A DNA stretch of 5,472 nt from an uncultured Chloroflexota bacterium (GCA_937942935.1 CALDGT010000461.1:1-5472); one strand, 5' to 3'. Shown: positions 1 to 5,472, numbered from the stretch's first letter. Translations and numbers: made by a program. Notes: a model not told the origin generated them from the sequence alone.

Positions 1-96
1 CAAAGCCCCGCCACTAAAAAATTCGGGGTCATCGGGATGAGCATAAATTGCCATCACCCGCAAAGGTTGTGTTGTTTCGGTTATTTCAGTGGTCAT
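1..96 (-). CDS. PIG-L/LmbE family deacetylase, N-terminal fragment (C-terminus outside window)
   Basis: The first 32 codons of a gene that continues past the left edge. The translation contains AHPDDPEFFSGGAL at residues 19-32, the N-terminal signature of the PIG-L/LmbE family. In this family the His and second Asp of HPDD bind the catalytic metal, usually zinc, and members remove N-acetyl groups from GlcNAc-type substrates (for example in bacillithiol or mycothiol synthesis or antibiotic pathways). The substrate cannot be told from this fragment. I chose the ATG at 96 because it puts the hydrophobic strand VMAIYAHPDD close to the N-terminus, as is usual in the family. The frame is open back to the ricT stop, so GTG at 150 (preceded by ATGAGGTCAT) and TTG at 120 are alternative starts. 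The gene follows ricT on the same strand with a 60-base gap, so co-transcription is possible. Confidence 0.85.
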   Translation of the reverse strand, partial: MTTEITETTQPLRVMAIYAHPDDPEFFSGGAL

Positions 97-136
97 ATCA
101 CTACTTTCACTACGAGCCAATAAATTTAGAAATCCT

Positions 137-165
137 ATTATAACGCCCACATGACCTCATGATGA
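137..165 (-). promoter_or_regulatory. Possible weak promoter for the PIG-L/LmbE gene
   Basis: On the minus strand a perfect TATAAT -10 hexamer lies at 142-137, with a poor -35 candidate (TCATCA, 165-160) 17 bases upstream, inside the last codons of ricT. If used, transcription would start near 130. That is upstream of the ATG at 96 but excludes the GTG at 150. The weak -35 keeps confidence low; the gene may simply be read through from ricT. Confidence 0.25.
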
Positions 166-1275
166 TGCTGTGGGTGGCTGATTTTTATTCGATTTTCCCT
201 TTTTACCCTTACCGCGTTTGAATTTGTTTTGCTTGCGTTTGTTATTCGACTTTTTGGTGGGCGCAGGTGCTTCATCAGTTAGGGATGCGCTCACTTCGGG
301 CGCAGGTGCGGTAATTTGTGCCGATGCGGTCACCTTATCTTGGTTGCGTTCACCGACAGGTTTGCCACAATCACACGGTTCATCACCATGTTTGCTACAA
401 GGTTCTTTGGCTTTTTTCTGGAGGGCTTCTAATTCTTCAATGGGGATAATATCCTCACGTTTGAACATCTGCCGTCCATCTTCTTCCAAATGAACAAGTA
501 CACTATCTGTTAGCGGATAAACTTCGACCACACGCCCCACCCCCGCAGGTGTGCCTACACGCTTATTACGTTTGGGGAGTGTTTTACGTGCCGCCACATA
601 TTGTTCGTATTCATATACCAAACAACACCGTAACCGCCCACACATGCCTGTGATTTCGGTTGGATTCAACGAGATGCCTTGTGCTTTTGCCATTTTAATC
701 GAAATAGGGCTAAAATCGGTGAGAAATGTTGAGCAACAACGTAATTCACCACATGCGCCATATCCGCCCAAAATTTTGGCGACATCACGCGGTCCAATTT
801 GACGGATATCTATTTGTGCGGTAAAAAGGCGTTTGGTCTCGTTGATAAGAGGGGTAACATTCACGCGGTCATCGGCTGTGACGAGGATAGTCAAAAGTGA
901 TCCATCATAATTATATTGTGCGGCGATGAACTTAACATCTTTATACGACCCTAATTTGCTCGCCTTTTCTACAAAAATTTGTAAGGCTTCGTCTTGTTGG
1001 GCTTCCCAATGTTGTTTTAGGACTAAATCGCGCGGGGTAGCAGGGCGTAGAACGGGGCGCACATCGGCTGTTTCATCCACTTCCATAAAGCCAATAATTT
1101 GCCCCATATTGCGCCCACGCGCAGTCTCTACAATCACATAATCGCCCGCGCCCAATTCGGGGTAGGCGCTTGTATCGAAGTGATACAGCTTGCCAATTTT
1201 GATAAATCTCACACCAGCGACCTTGCGCTGTTTAATTTCTGTTGGGTGGTCAATGACCACATCATCTATGCTCAT
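157..1275 (-). CDS. ricT: RicT/YaaT-like PSP1-domain protein with extended Cys/Lys-rich C-terminus
   Basis: A 372-residue protein of the PSP1 C-terminal-domain family (RicT, formerly YaaT). In Bacillus subtilis RicT joins RicA and RicF in an Fe-S-bearing complex that directs RNase Y to selected mRNAs and affects sporulation and biofilm development. The N-terminal part (about residues 15-80) has the family pattern GVRFIKIGKLYHFD, then GDYVIVETARGRNMGQI. The signature core lies at about 115-220: GPRDVAKILGGYGACGELRCC, followed by MCGRLRCCLVYE, giving six conserved cysteines at 175, 180, 181, 212, 217 and 218, the known Fe-S ligand region. The B. subtilis protein is about 275 residues, so this one carries about 90 extra. 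The extra part has C-x2-H-x4-C-x-C at 293-303, an Ala/Pro linker and a Lys-rich tail (about 341-365). ATG at 1275 is preferred over GTG at 1278 because AGAGG (1285-1281) sits 5 bases before the ATG and only 2 before the GTG. The gene is divergent from lysC. Confidence 0.9.
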   Translation of the reverse strand: MSIDDVVIDHPTEIKQRKVAGVRFIKIGKLYHFDTSAYPELGAGDYVIVETARGRNMGQIIGFMEVDETADVRPVLRPATPRDLVLKQHWEAQQDEALQIFVEKASKLGSYKDVKFIAAQYNYDGSLLTILVTADDRVNVTPLINETKRLFTAQIDIRQIGPRDVAKILGGYGACGELRCCSTFLTDFSPISIKMAKAQGISLNPTEITGMCGRLRCCLVYEYEQYVAARKTLPKRNKRVGTPAGVGRVVEVYPLTDSVLVHLEEDGRQMFKREDIIPIEELEALQKKAKEPCSKHGDEPCDCGKPVGERNQDKVTASAQITAPAPEVSASLTDEAPAPTKKSNNKRKQNKFKRGKGKKGKSNKNQPPTASS

Positions 1276-1280
1276 CACAT

Positions 1281-1285
1281 CCTCT
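1281..1285 (-). promoter_or_regulatory. ricT ribosome binding site
   Basis: AGAGG on the minus strand, 5 bases upstream of ATG 1275 and 2 bases upstream of GTG 1278. The spacing decides for the ATG and shortens the longest open frame by one residue. Confidence 0.6.
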
Positions 1286-1310
1286 AAAAAATTGATACAC
1301 CAATAAAACC

Positions 1311-1316
1311 TTTATA
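1311..1316 (-). promoter_or_regulatory. Candidate -10 element for ricT
   Basis: TATAAA on the minus strand (5 of 6 to consensus), about 36 bases before the ricT ATG, with the ribosome binding site in between. No good -35 is found at 16-18 bases. A TTGTCA box lies only 13 bases upstream and overlaps the lysC -35 on the other strand. The element is plausible by position but weak as a complete promoter. Confidence 0.3.
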
Positions 1317-1328
1317 TCTGTGTAAATA

Positions 1329-1357
1329 TTGACAAATGGTGTGCAAAATGCTAGTCT
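1329..1357 (+). promoter_or_regulatory. Promoter of lysC, sigma-70/SigA type
   Basis: A perfect TTGACA -35 at 1329-1334, a 17-base spacer, and TAGTCT at 1352-1357 as the -10. The -10 keeps the three most conserved positions (first T, A, last T) and is preceded by TGC at 1349-1351, an extended -10 TGn. Transcription should start near 1364, giving a leader of about 60 bases before lysC. That leader is too short for a lysine riboswitch. Confidence 0.55.
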
Positions 1358-1392
1358 CACTATCAGTTTAACACACTTTTCTTACAGGTTCA

Positions 1393-1409
1393 TGCTGTGA
1401 TATACAGCA
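1393..1409 (+). repeat. Perfect 6-bp inverted repeat in the lysC leader
   Basis: TGCTGT-GATAT-ACAGCA: two perfectly complementary 6-base arms around a 5-base centre. It lies downstream of the predicted lysC start site and 6 bases before the AGGG ribosome binding site. It could be an operator for a dimeric regulator or a small RNA hairpin near the ribosome entry site. The arms are seen directly; any role is inferred. No T-run follows, so it is not an intrinsic terminator. Confidence 0.4.
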
Positions 1410-1424
1410 ATATATAGGGTCATC

Positions 1425-2846
1425 ATGGGCATTCTTACCATGAAATTCGGAGGCTCAACAGTTGGTACAACCACTGCCCTCCCGCAAGTCGTTAGTATTA
1501 TCTTACAAGAATTTGAAAGATGGGAACATCTCATCATCGTTGTTTCGGCGTTGGATGGTGTCACTGATGCGCTCATCGAAGCCGCACACCTCGCTCAATT
1601 GGGAAATCGGCGCGGGTATCGGCGTATTGTGGCGACCATCCGTACCCGTCATTTGGCATTGGTCGAACAATTGCCACTCAAAGAAGAAGAACGGAGCGCA
1701 CTTAAAGCAGATATTGACCATTTGCTCTTTGATATGTTGGATGTTTGCCAAACACTCTCAGAGCCATCATCGGTCAATTTACCTGTTGCAGAATATATAG
1801 ATGCTATCATCAGCACTGGAGAGCGTTTATCTGCACGGGTCATTGCCGCCCTACTGCGCCAAAACGGTGTGCGTGGTGTTGCATTGGATGCGTTTGACCT
1901 CATCATCACAGATGATGTTTTTGGTAACGCGAATCCTAATGTCGCCCGTACTCGTGAGCGTGTTCAAGCCAATCTGATGCCACTCTTAGAGCGCAATCTT
2001 GTCCCTGTCATCACAGGATTCATTGGTAGTACGCTCAGTGGAAAACCGACAACATTAGGGCGTGGCGGGAGTGATTTTACCGCCTCGTTACTGGCGGTTT
2101 GCACAGAATCTTCTGAATTATGGATTTGGGCAGATGTAGATGGCATGATGTCGGCAGACCCGCGTGAGATTGATGATGCTCATGTGATAGATGAATTATC
2201 GTATACCGAAGTGGCAGAACTCACTTATTTTGGTGCGCGAATTTTGCATACACGTATGGTCGCCCCACTCCGTGAGCAAAATATCCCGTTATGTGTCAAA
2301 AATGTATTCAAACCACAACGGGTAGGCACACGAATTCATACCAATGCGCCCGATTTTCCACCACAAATTAAAGCTATCACCAGTTCACAAAGTATTGGTC
2401 TAACCAGCACACAAAATGCCGATATGAACGAATTGCTCAATGTTGTCAATCAATCATTATTGCAAACCATTGGGAGCAAACCCGATGTATTGATGACTGC
2501 ACAATCACCTCATGCACGATTTTTATGCTTTGTTGTCCCAACCAGTGCAGGTCCAGATGCTTTGCGAAATATCTCAATGGGACTAGAAAAAAGCCTTGTA
2601 GACAATGATTTAACATGGACTATTGCACCCGTTACTATCATCACCGCTATCGGCACGCGATTGAACGATTCACCTCGTCTGATGGGCGAAGTATTAGTCG
2701 CATTAGATGATATTCCGGTGCTTGCCATCTCACAAGGCGCGACTCATTCCAGTTTATCGTTAGTGGTCGCGCCACATGATGCAGATAGAGCTTTAAGGCG
2801 AATTCATAACATCATCCAAAGGCAAAAAGTGAAGGCTCATCAATAA
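1425..2846 (+). CDS. lysC: Aspartokinase (aspartate kinase), monofunctional, with two ACT domains
   Basis: ATP-dependent phosphorylation of L-aspartate to 4-phospho-L-aspartate, the cytoplasmic entry step to lysine, threonine, methionine and diaminopimelate. The 473-residue length fits the LysC/ThrA-type single-function class. The amino-acid kinase domain covers about residues 4-305: KFGGSTV (7-13, usually KFGGTSV/SSV), VVSALDGVTD (39-48), ISTGERLSA (129-137), GFIGSTLSGKPTTLGRGGSD (198-217, nucleotide and aspartate site), WADVDGMMSADPR (235-247) and ELSYTEVAELTYFGARILH (257-275). Two C-terminal ACT segments follow. The first (about 315-395) is poorly conserved; the second (about 402-465) has the typical VTIITAIG and ISQGATHSSLSLVV. 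There is no homoserine dehydrogenase fusion. AGGG (1416-1419) lies 5 bases before ATG 1425; ATG 1440 (residue 6) is a possible alternative. A good promoter lies upstream. The 3' end overlaps the convergent glnA by 7 bases. Confidence 0.93.
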   Translation: MGILTMKFGGSTVGTTTALPQVVSIILQEFERWEHLIIVVSALDGVTDALIEAAHLAQLGNRRGYRRIVATIRTRHLALVEQLPLKEEERSALKADIDHLLFDMLDVCQTLSEPSSVNLPVAEYIDAIISTGERLSARVIAALLRQNGVRGVALDAFDLIITDDVFGNANPNVARTRERVQANLMPLLERNLVPVITGFIGSTLSGKPTTLGRGGSDFTASLLAVCTESSELWIWADVDGMMSADPREIDDAHVIDELSYTEVAELTYFGARILHTRMVAPLREQNIPLCVKNVFKPQRVGTRIHTNAPDFPPQIKAITSSQSIGLTSTQNADMNELLNVVNQSLLQTIGSKPDVLMTAQSPHARFLCFVVPTSAGPDALRNISMGLEKSLVDNDLTWTIAPVTIITAIGTRLNDSPRLMGEVLVALDDIPVLAISQGATHSSLSLVVAPHDADRALRRIHNIIQRQKVKAHQ

Positions 2847-4174
2847 CGCTCTAAATAGCGGTCTAGTTCCCACTGGGTGATGGTTTGATTATATTCATCA
2901 AATTCTTGTTGTTTGGCTTGCAAAAAGCGGTCTGCAATATATTCACCGAGCGCATCCATCATCACATCATCGGCATGTAATTCATCTAGTGCCTCTCCGA
3001 GTGTGGTTGGTAGACGTTGAAGTGAACGCATACGATTACGTTTTTGTTCAATAAGTGTTTCTTCAAGCGGGTCTGGCAATTCTAAACCCGTCTGAACACC
3101 ATCTAATCCAGCCATAAGCATCACTGCCGCCGCCAAATAGGGGTTTGTGCTAGGGTCTGGCAAACGCAATTCAAGCCGTGTATGGGCTTCTTTGCCTTTA
3201 GTAATCACAGGCACGCGGATGAGCGCGGCGCGGTTGGTATGCGCCCAACTGACATACACAGGGGCTTCAAAACTTTGTCCAAGCCGTTTATATGAATTGA
3301 CTAATGGCGATAAAATTGCGGTCATGGCGCGAGCATGTGCCAATTGACCCGCCAAAAAATGTTTTGCGGTGGTAGATAATCCATATTCATGGTCAATATC
3401 GGCAAAAATATTATCACCGGTCTTGATATCATGCAAACTTTGATGTGTATGCAACCCAGAACCCGGTTGGGCGGCGGTTGGACGGGGCATAAAGGTGCAG
3501 TGTAACCCCAGTTGCATGGCAACTGTGCGAAGCGCCACCCGCGCCGTGAGCAAGTTATCGGCAGTCACAAGCGCATCATCATAATTAAATTCGATTTCAT
3601 GTTGTCCGCGTCCAATTTCAGAATGTGCCATATTCACCCCAATTTTAAGTGCATTAAGGGTGGCAATCATCTTACGTCGTACTGCATTGGTCTTTTCGGT
3701 GGGCAAGTCAAAATAACTAGCATCATCAAATGGAGCAGATAAATCGGGGCGCCCATTTGCACCGAGTTTGAATAAGAAAAATTCCATTTCGACACCGATT
3801 TTGAATCCATAACCCATTTCTTTGGCAGTTTGCAAAGCACGAGTTAGGATATAACGTGGGTCTCCGATGAAGGGTGTCCCTTGTGGTGTATATACAGAAC
3901 AAATTAAACGAGCCGTTTTTTCGTCACCATCTGTCCATGGAAGGACAACAAATGTACTCAAATCAGGCATGAGGAGCATATCACTCTCGGCAACCCGCGC
4001 AAACCCATCTAAGGATGAGCCGTCAAAATGCGTGCCACGTTCCAAAACATCATCTGCCTCACTAGCAGGCAAAGTCACACTTTTGACCACACCAAATATA
4101 TCGGTGAACCACAAGTCTATAAATTGGATATGATGCTGTTCTATGGCAGATAAAATGGCTTCTTTGGTCGTCAT
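2840..4174 (-). CDS. glnA: Glutamine synthetase, type I (alpha-like), with divergent substrate loops
   Basis: ATP-dependent amidation of glutamate to glutamine, normally as a cytoplasmic dodecamer. The protein has 444 residues, the size of the I-alpha class (as in B. subtilis). The beta-grasp domain carries FDGSSLDGFARVAESDM (about 50-66), including the ammonium-site Asp and an Arg matching B. subtilis Arg62 of feedback control. The catalytic domain shows EMEFFLF (129-135), GQHEIEF (190-196), GSGLHTHQSL (238-247), FEAPV (302-306), NRAALIR (314-320) and RLELRLPDPSTNPYLA (333-348), so the main metal-binding Glu/His and the Arg residues are present. Oddities: the usual NGSG is PGSG, RLVPGYEAP is RLGQSFEAP, and the NLY adenylylation segment is absent (LIEQKRNRMRSLQRLP). 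A paralogue ligating glutamate to an amine is therefore not excluded. ATG 4174 is chosen because AAGGT lies 6 bases upstream; the GTG at 4180 would leave no spacing. Confidence 0.88.
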   Translation of the reverse strand: MTTKEAILSAIEQHHIQFIDLWFTDIFGVVKSVTLPASEADDVLERGTHFDGSSLDGFARVAESDMLLMPDLSTFVVLPWTDGDEKTARLICSVYTPQGTPFIGDPRYILTRALQTAKEMGYGFKIGVEMEFFLFKLGANGRPDLSAPFDDASYFDLPTEKTNAVRRKMIATLNALKIGVNMAHSEIGRGQHEIEFNYDDALVTADNLLTARVALRTVAMQLGLHCTFMPRPTAAQPGSGLHTHQSLHDIKTGDNIFADIDHEYGLSTTAKHFLAGQLAHARAMTAILSPLVNSYKRLGQSFEAPVYVSWAHTNRAALIRVPVITKGKEAHTRLELRLPDPSTNPYLAAAVMLMAGLDGVQTGLELPDPLEETLIEQKRNRMRSLQRLPTTLGEALDELHADDVMMDALGEYIADRFLQAKQQEFDEYNQTITQWELDRYLERY

Positions 4175-4180
4175 CAACAC

Positions 4181-4185
4181 ACCTT
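4181..4185 (-). promoter_or_regulatory. glnA ribosome binding site
   Basis: AAGGT (AAGGTG with the next base) on the minus strand, 6 bases upstream of ATG 4174. It abuts the GTG at 4180, which rules out that longer start. Confidence 0.6.
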
Positions 4186-4213
4186 ATTTTCTACAATAAT
4201 ATCAATTATCATC

Positions 4214-4243
4214 GGCAAGGGCGCAATATCTTACGCCCTTACC
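4214..4243 (-). repeat. Hairpin in the glnA leader / aroQ-glnA intergenic region
   Basis: A perfect 7-base inverted repeat, AAGGGCG (4217-4223) and CGCCCTT (4234-4240), with a 10-base loop. One mismatch further out, GG/CC (4214-4215 with 4242-4243) extends the stem. On the minus strand it falls downstream of aroQ and, if the predicted promoter is right, at the 5' end of the glnA leader. No U-rich run follows it on either strand, so it is not a standard intrinsic terminator. It could mark the aroQ 3' end, protect the leader or bind a regulator. Confidence 0.5.
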
Positions 4244-4261
4244 AAACCTGTCGTGTCTAAT

Positions 4262-4290
4262 ATTGTACAAAAAGATGTGGAATCTGTCTT
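4262..4290 (-). promoter_or_regulatory. Candidate promoter of glnA
   Basis: On the minus strand AAGACA (4290-4285, 4 of 6) lies 17 bases before TACAAT (4267-4262, 5 of 6). Transcription would start near 4255, giving a leader of about 80 bases. A perfect TTGACA (4297-4292) lies just upstream but has no -10 at normal spacing. An 8-base palindrome TTGTACAA (4263-4270) overlaps the -10. I find no match to the TnrA/GlnR box (TGTNA-N7-TNACA). glnA may also be read through from aroQ. Confidence 0.4.
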
Positions 4291-4335
4291 ATGTCAAAAT
4301 GTACCAACAAATTATGACTAAGAGTTACGACTTTT

Positions 4336-4794
4336 CTACAATTGCGGGGGTGGCAAAACGCCCAATTGCCCCAAAAGTGCATCTAATGCCAATAAATACC
4401 CGCGCCAACCAAACCCACTAATTTGTCCAACACATACAGGCGCGATCATGGATGTATGCCGAAAGGCTTCACGAGCATGGATATTGGATAAATGAATCTC
4501 TATGACAGGGATTTTGATACCGCTAATCGCATCGCGCAATGCGATTGATGTGTGTGTGTAGGCGCCCGGATTAAACACCACCCCATCTGCCCAATTGCGT
4601 GCGACATGCAAAATATCAATCAGCGCCCCTTCATGATTCGATTGTTCTGCTCGCAATTCGATTGAGTAAGGGCGAACATGCGCCCGTGCCAACGCGATAA
4701 TATCTTCTAATGTGAGTGAACCATACACTTCTGGCTCGCGTGTACCGAGCAAGTTCAGATTGGGACCATTGAGGAGCAAGATTTTTTTAGACAT
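4336..4794 (-). CDS. aroQ: 3-dehydroquinate dehydratase, type II
   Basis: Converts 3-dehydroquinate to 3-dehydroshikimate, step 3 of the shikimate pathway, usually as a small cytoplasmic dodecamer. At 152 residues it has normal family length. The signatures are complete: NGPNLNLLGTREPEVYG (9-25) with Arg19 and the catalytic Tyr24, QSNHEGALID (51-60), NPGAYTHTSIALRDA (75-89) with Asn75 and His81, IEIHLSN (98-104) with the catalytic His101, and FRHTS with Arg112. These numbers match those usual for the type II enzyme. ATG 4794 is supported by GAGAGG (4809-4804) 9 bases upstream, which overlaps the aroB stop codon. Only 13 bases separate the two genes, so they are almost certainly one transcript and may be translationally coupled. 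The type I enzyme (AroD) is unrelated and excluded by the motifs. Confidence 0.96.
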   Translation of the reverse strand: MSKKILLLNGPNLNLLGTREPEVYGSLTLEDIIALARAHVRPYSIELRAEQSNHEGALIDILHVARNWADGVVFNPGAYTHTSIALRDAISGIKIPVIEIHLSNIHAREAFRHTSMIAPVCVGQISGFGWRGYLLALDALLGQLGVLPPPQL

Positions 4795-4803
4795 CGTATA
4801 AAA

Positions 4804-4809
4804 CCTCTC
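4804..4809 (-). promoter_or_regulatory. aroQ ribosome binding site overlapping the aroB stop
   Basis: GAGAGG on the minus strand shares bases with the TGA stop of aroB (4810-4808) and lies 9 bases before the aroQ ATG. The arrangement favours translational coupling. Confidence 0.6.
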
Positions 4810-5472
4810 ATTTCAATGCCGATAATACCGCAATAACATCCTCTTTTGCCACATTTTCGGCAATAAACGGCTCACCAACACCTTTTAACAAAATAAATCG
4901 CAGTTTGCCATCTTTGCGTTTTTTATCGGTGAACATGGCGCTATAAACCGCTTCTGGGTCTAATCCGTTTAAGCGTGTCGGCAATCCGATATGAGTTAAA
5001 ATGCCTTCGACCCGTCCAATCAGCGATTCATCACAAAAGCCAATCCGATGCGAGAGCATCGTCGCCAATAAAAGCCCAATTCCAACCGCCTCGCCATGCG
5101 CCCATTCATAATGTGTGACTTGCTCAACTGCATGACCAAAGGTATGCCCCAAATTCAAATGAGCGCGTTCTCCGTGTTCGTATGGGTCACGTTGGACAAC
5201 ATCCACTTTAACTTGCACCGCCCGCCTAACCAATTCATCAGCACGTCCCAAGTGATGCAAATCGGGGTTCAATAATCCTTCATCGGCAAGTAACCCATGT
5301 TTGATGACCTCTGCCATACCACAAGACCATTCACGCGGGGGCAAGGTGGATAAAACATCGGTATCTATCCAAACAGCTATCGGTTGTTTGAATGCTCCGA
5401 CCAAATTTTTGCCTTCGGGCAAATCTACCCCCACTTTTCCACCCACACTAGAATCTACCATTGCTAATAAAC
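4808..5472 (-). CDS. aroB: 3-dehydroquinate synthase, C-terminal part (N-terminus outside window)
   Basis: Step 2 of the shikimate pathway: an NAD- and divalent-metal-dependent (zinc or cobalt) enzyme converting DAHP to 3-dehydroquinate in the cytoplasm. About 221 C-terminal residues are visible. The frame stays open to the window end, reading LLA before MVDSSVGGKVG. VDSSVGGK is an internal motif of AroB, so the Met at 5461 is not the start. About 130 residues, mostly the N-terminal NAD-binding domain, are missing from this window. Visible motifs, counted from that Met: VDSSVGGKVGVDLPEGKNLVG (2-22), GMAEVIKHG (48-56) with metal ligand Glu51, LNLGHTFGHAVE (102-113) with His106, AHGEAVGIG (121-129) with His122, and DKKRKDGKLRFILL (179-192). 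All three metal ligands are present, so the enzyme should be active. It is first in the pair with aroQ; its promoter lies outside. Confidence 0.96.
   Translation of the reverse strand, partial: LLAMVDSSVGGKVGVDLPEGKNLVGAFKQPIAVWIDTDVLSTLPPREWSCGMAEVIKHGLLADEGLLNPDLHHLGRADELVRRAVQVKVDVVQRDPYEHGERAHLNLGHTFGHAVEQVTHYEWAHGEAVGIGLLLATMLSHRIGFCDESLIGRVEGILTHIGLPTRLNGLDPEAVYSAMFTDKKRKDGKLRFILLKGVGEPFIAENVAKEDVIAVLSALK

Noticed and set aside
218..1141. Plus-strand open frames antisense to ricT
   Set aside because: They have no recognisable domains or supported ribosome binding sites and lie fully opposite a well-conserved gene, so they are shadows.
1364..1424. Lysine riboswitch upstream of lysC
   Set aside because: The leader is only about 60 bases, far shorter than the L-box of roughly 170 or more bases, and it has just one small palindrome.
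1462..1800. A 112-codon plus-strand frame inside lysC, and minus-strand frames in the same region
   Set aside because: They overlap strongly conserved aspartokinase motifs in the true frame, and their translations have no family features.
2847..2860. Bidirectional terminator at the lysC/glnA junction
   Set aside because: CGCT-ctaaat-AGCG is only a 4-bp stem inside glnA coding sequence, without a T-run.
3020..3100. GlnE-type adenylylation site in the glutamine synthetase
   Set aside because: The region that holds NLYDLP in I-beta enzymes reads LIEQKRNRMRSLQRLP here and has no tyrosine, so this mode of control is unlikely.
4214..4243. Intrinsic terminator for aroB-aroQ
   Set aside because: The stem is good, but no T-run follows on the minus strand (the next bases are GCCGATGATAATTG) or on the plus strand. 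It is recorded as an inverted repeat instead.
4808..5461. A complete short gene starting with Met at 5461 (217 residues)
   Set aside because: The Met is inside the AroB core: codons LLA precede it in frame up to the window edge, and VDSSVGGK is an internal AroB motif. The gene is cut by the window and not short.
1..5472. Mobile elements, CRISPR arrays, tRNA or rRNA genes, defence systems
   Set aside because: I found no transposase, regularly spaced direct repeats, structural RNA sequence or defence-type domains. Coding sequence fills nearly the whole window with housekeeping genes.

Overview
This is a compact stretch of bacterial chromosome with six protein genes: four complete, and one cut at each window edge. 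The genes are ordinary metabolic and RNA-processing genes. I see no transposon, phage, CRISPR, rRNA or tRNA sequence. Base composition is moderate (mid-40s percent G+C by eye), and several starts have clear Shine-Dalgarno sequences (AGAGG, AAGGTG, GAGAGG). The gene set is a RicT/PSP1 protein, a type I-alpha glutamine synthetase without the adenylylation tyrosine, a type II dehydroquinase next to aroB, and a PIG-L/LmbE hydrolase with an AHPDDPEFF motif. It fits a Gram-positive-like or Chloroflexota-type bacterium. Chloroflexota (Anaerolineae-like) is my best guess, but it is an inference from protein style and not proven.

Layout from left to right: 1-96 (minus) is the N-terminus of a PIG-L/LmbE deacetylase. 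157-1275 (minus) is ricT, a PSP1-domain protein with the six conserved core cysteines plus an unusual Cys/His-containing, lysine-rich C-terminal extension. A 149-base divergent intergenic region carries a good promoter (TTGACA, 17-base spacer, extended -10) reading right into lysC, and a weaker -10 for ricT. 1425-2846 (plus) is lysC, a monofunctional aspartokinase with two C-terminal ACT domains. Its stop overlaps by 7 bases the stop of the convergent gene at 2840-4174 (minus), a GlnA-type glutamine synthetase whose glutamate-binding loops differ from the textbook enzyme. About 160 bases upstream of glnA hold a plausible promoter and a leader hairpin. 4336-4794 (minus) is aroQ, and 4808-5472 (minus, running off the window) is aroB. 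These two are 13 bases apart and form a shikimate-pathway operon.

Functionally, AroB and AroQ carry out consecutive steps (DAHP to 3-dehydroquinate to 3-dehydroshikimate). LysC opens the aspartate-family pathway, and GlnA assimilates ammonia. The neighbourhood is therefore largely amino-acid biosynthesis, but only aroB-aroQ (and possibly ricT-lmbE) look co-transcribed. I did not find an undescribed multi-gene system. The points most worth checking are the RicT C-terminal extension, the substituted active-site loops of the glutamine synthetase, and two leader inverted repeats.
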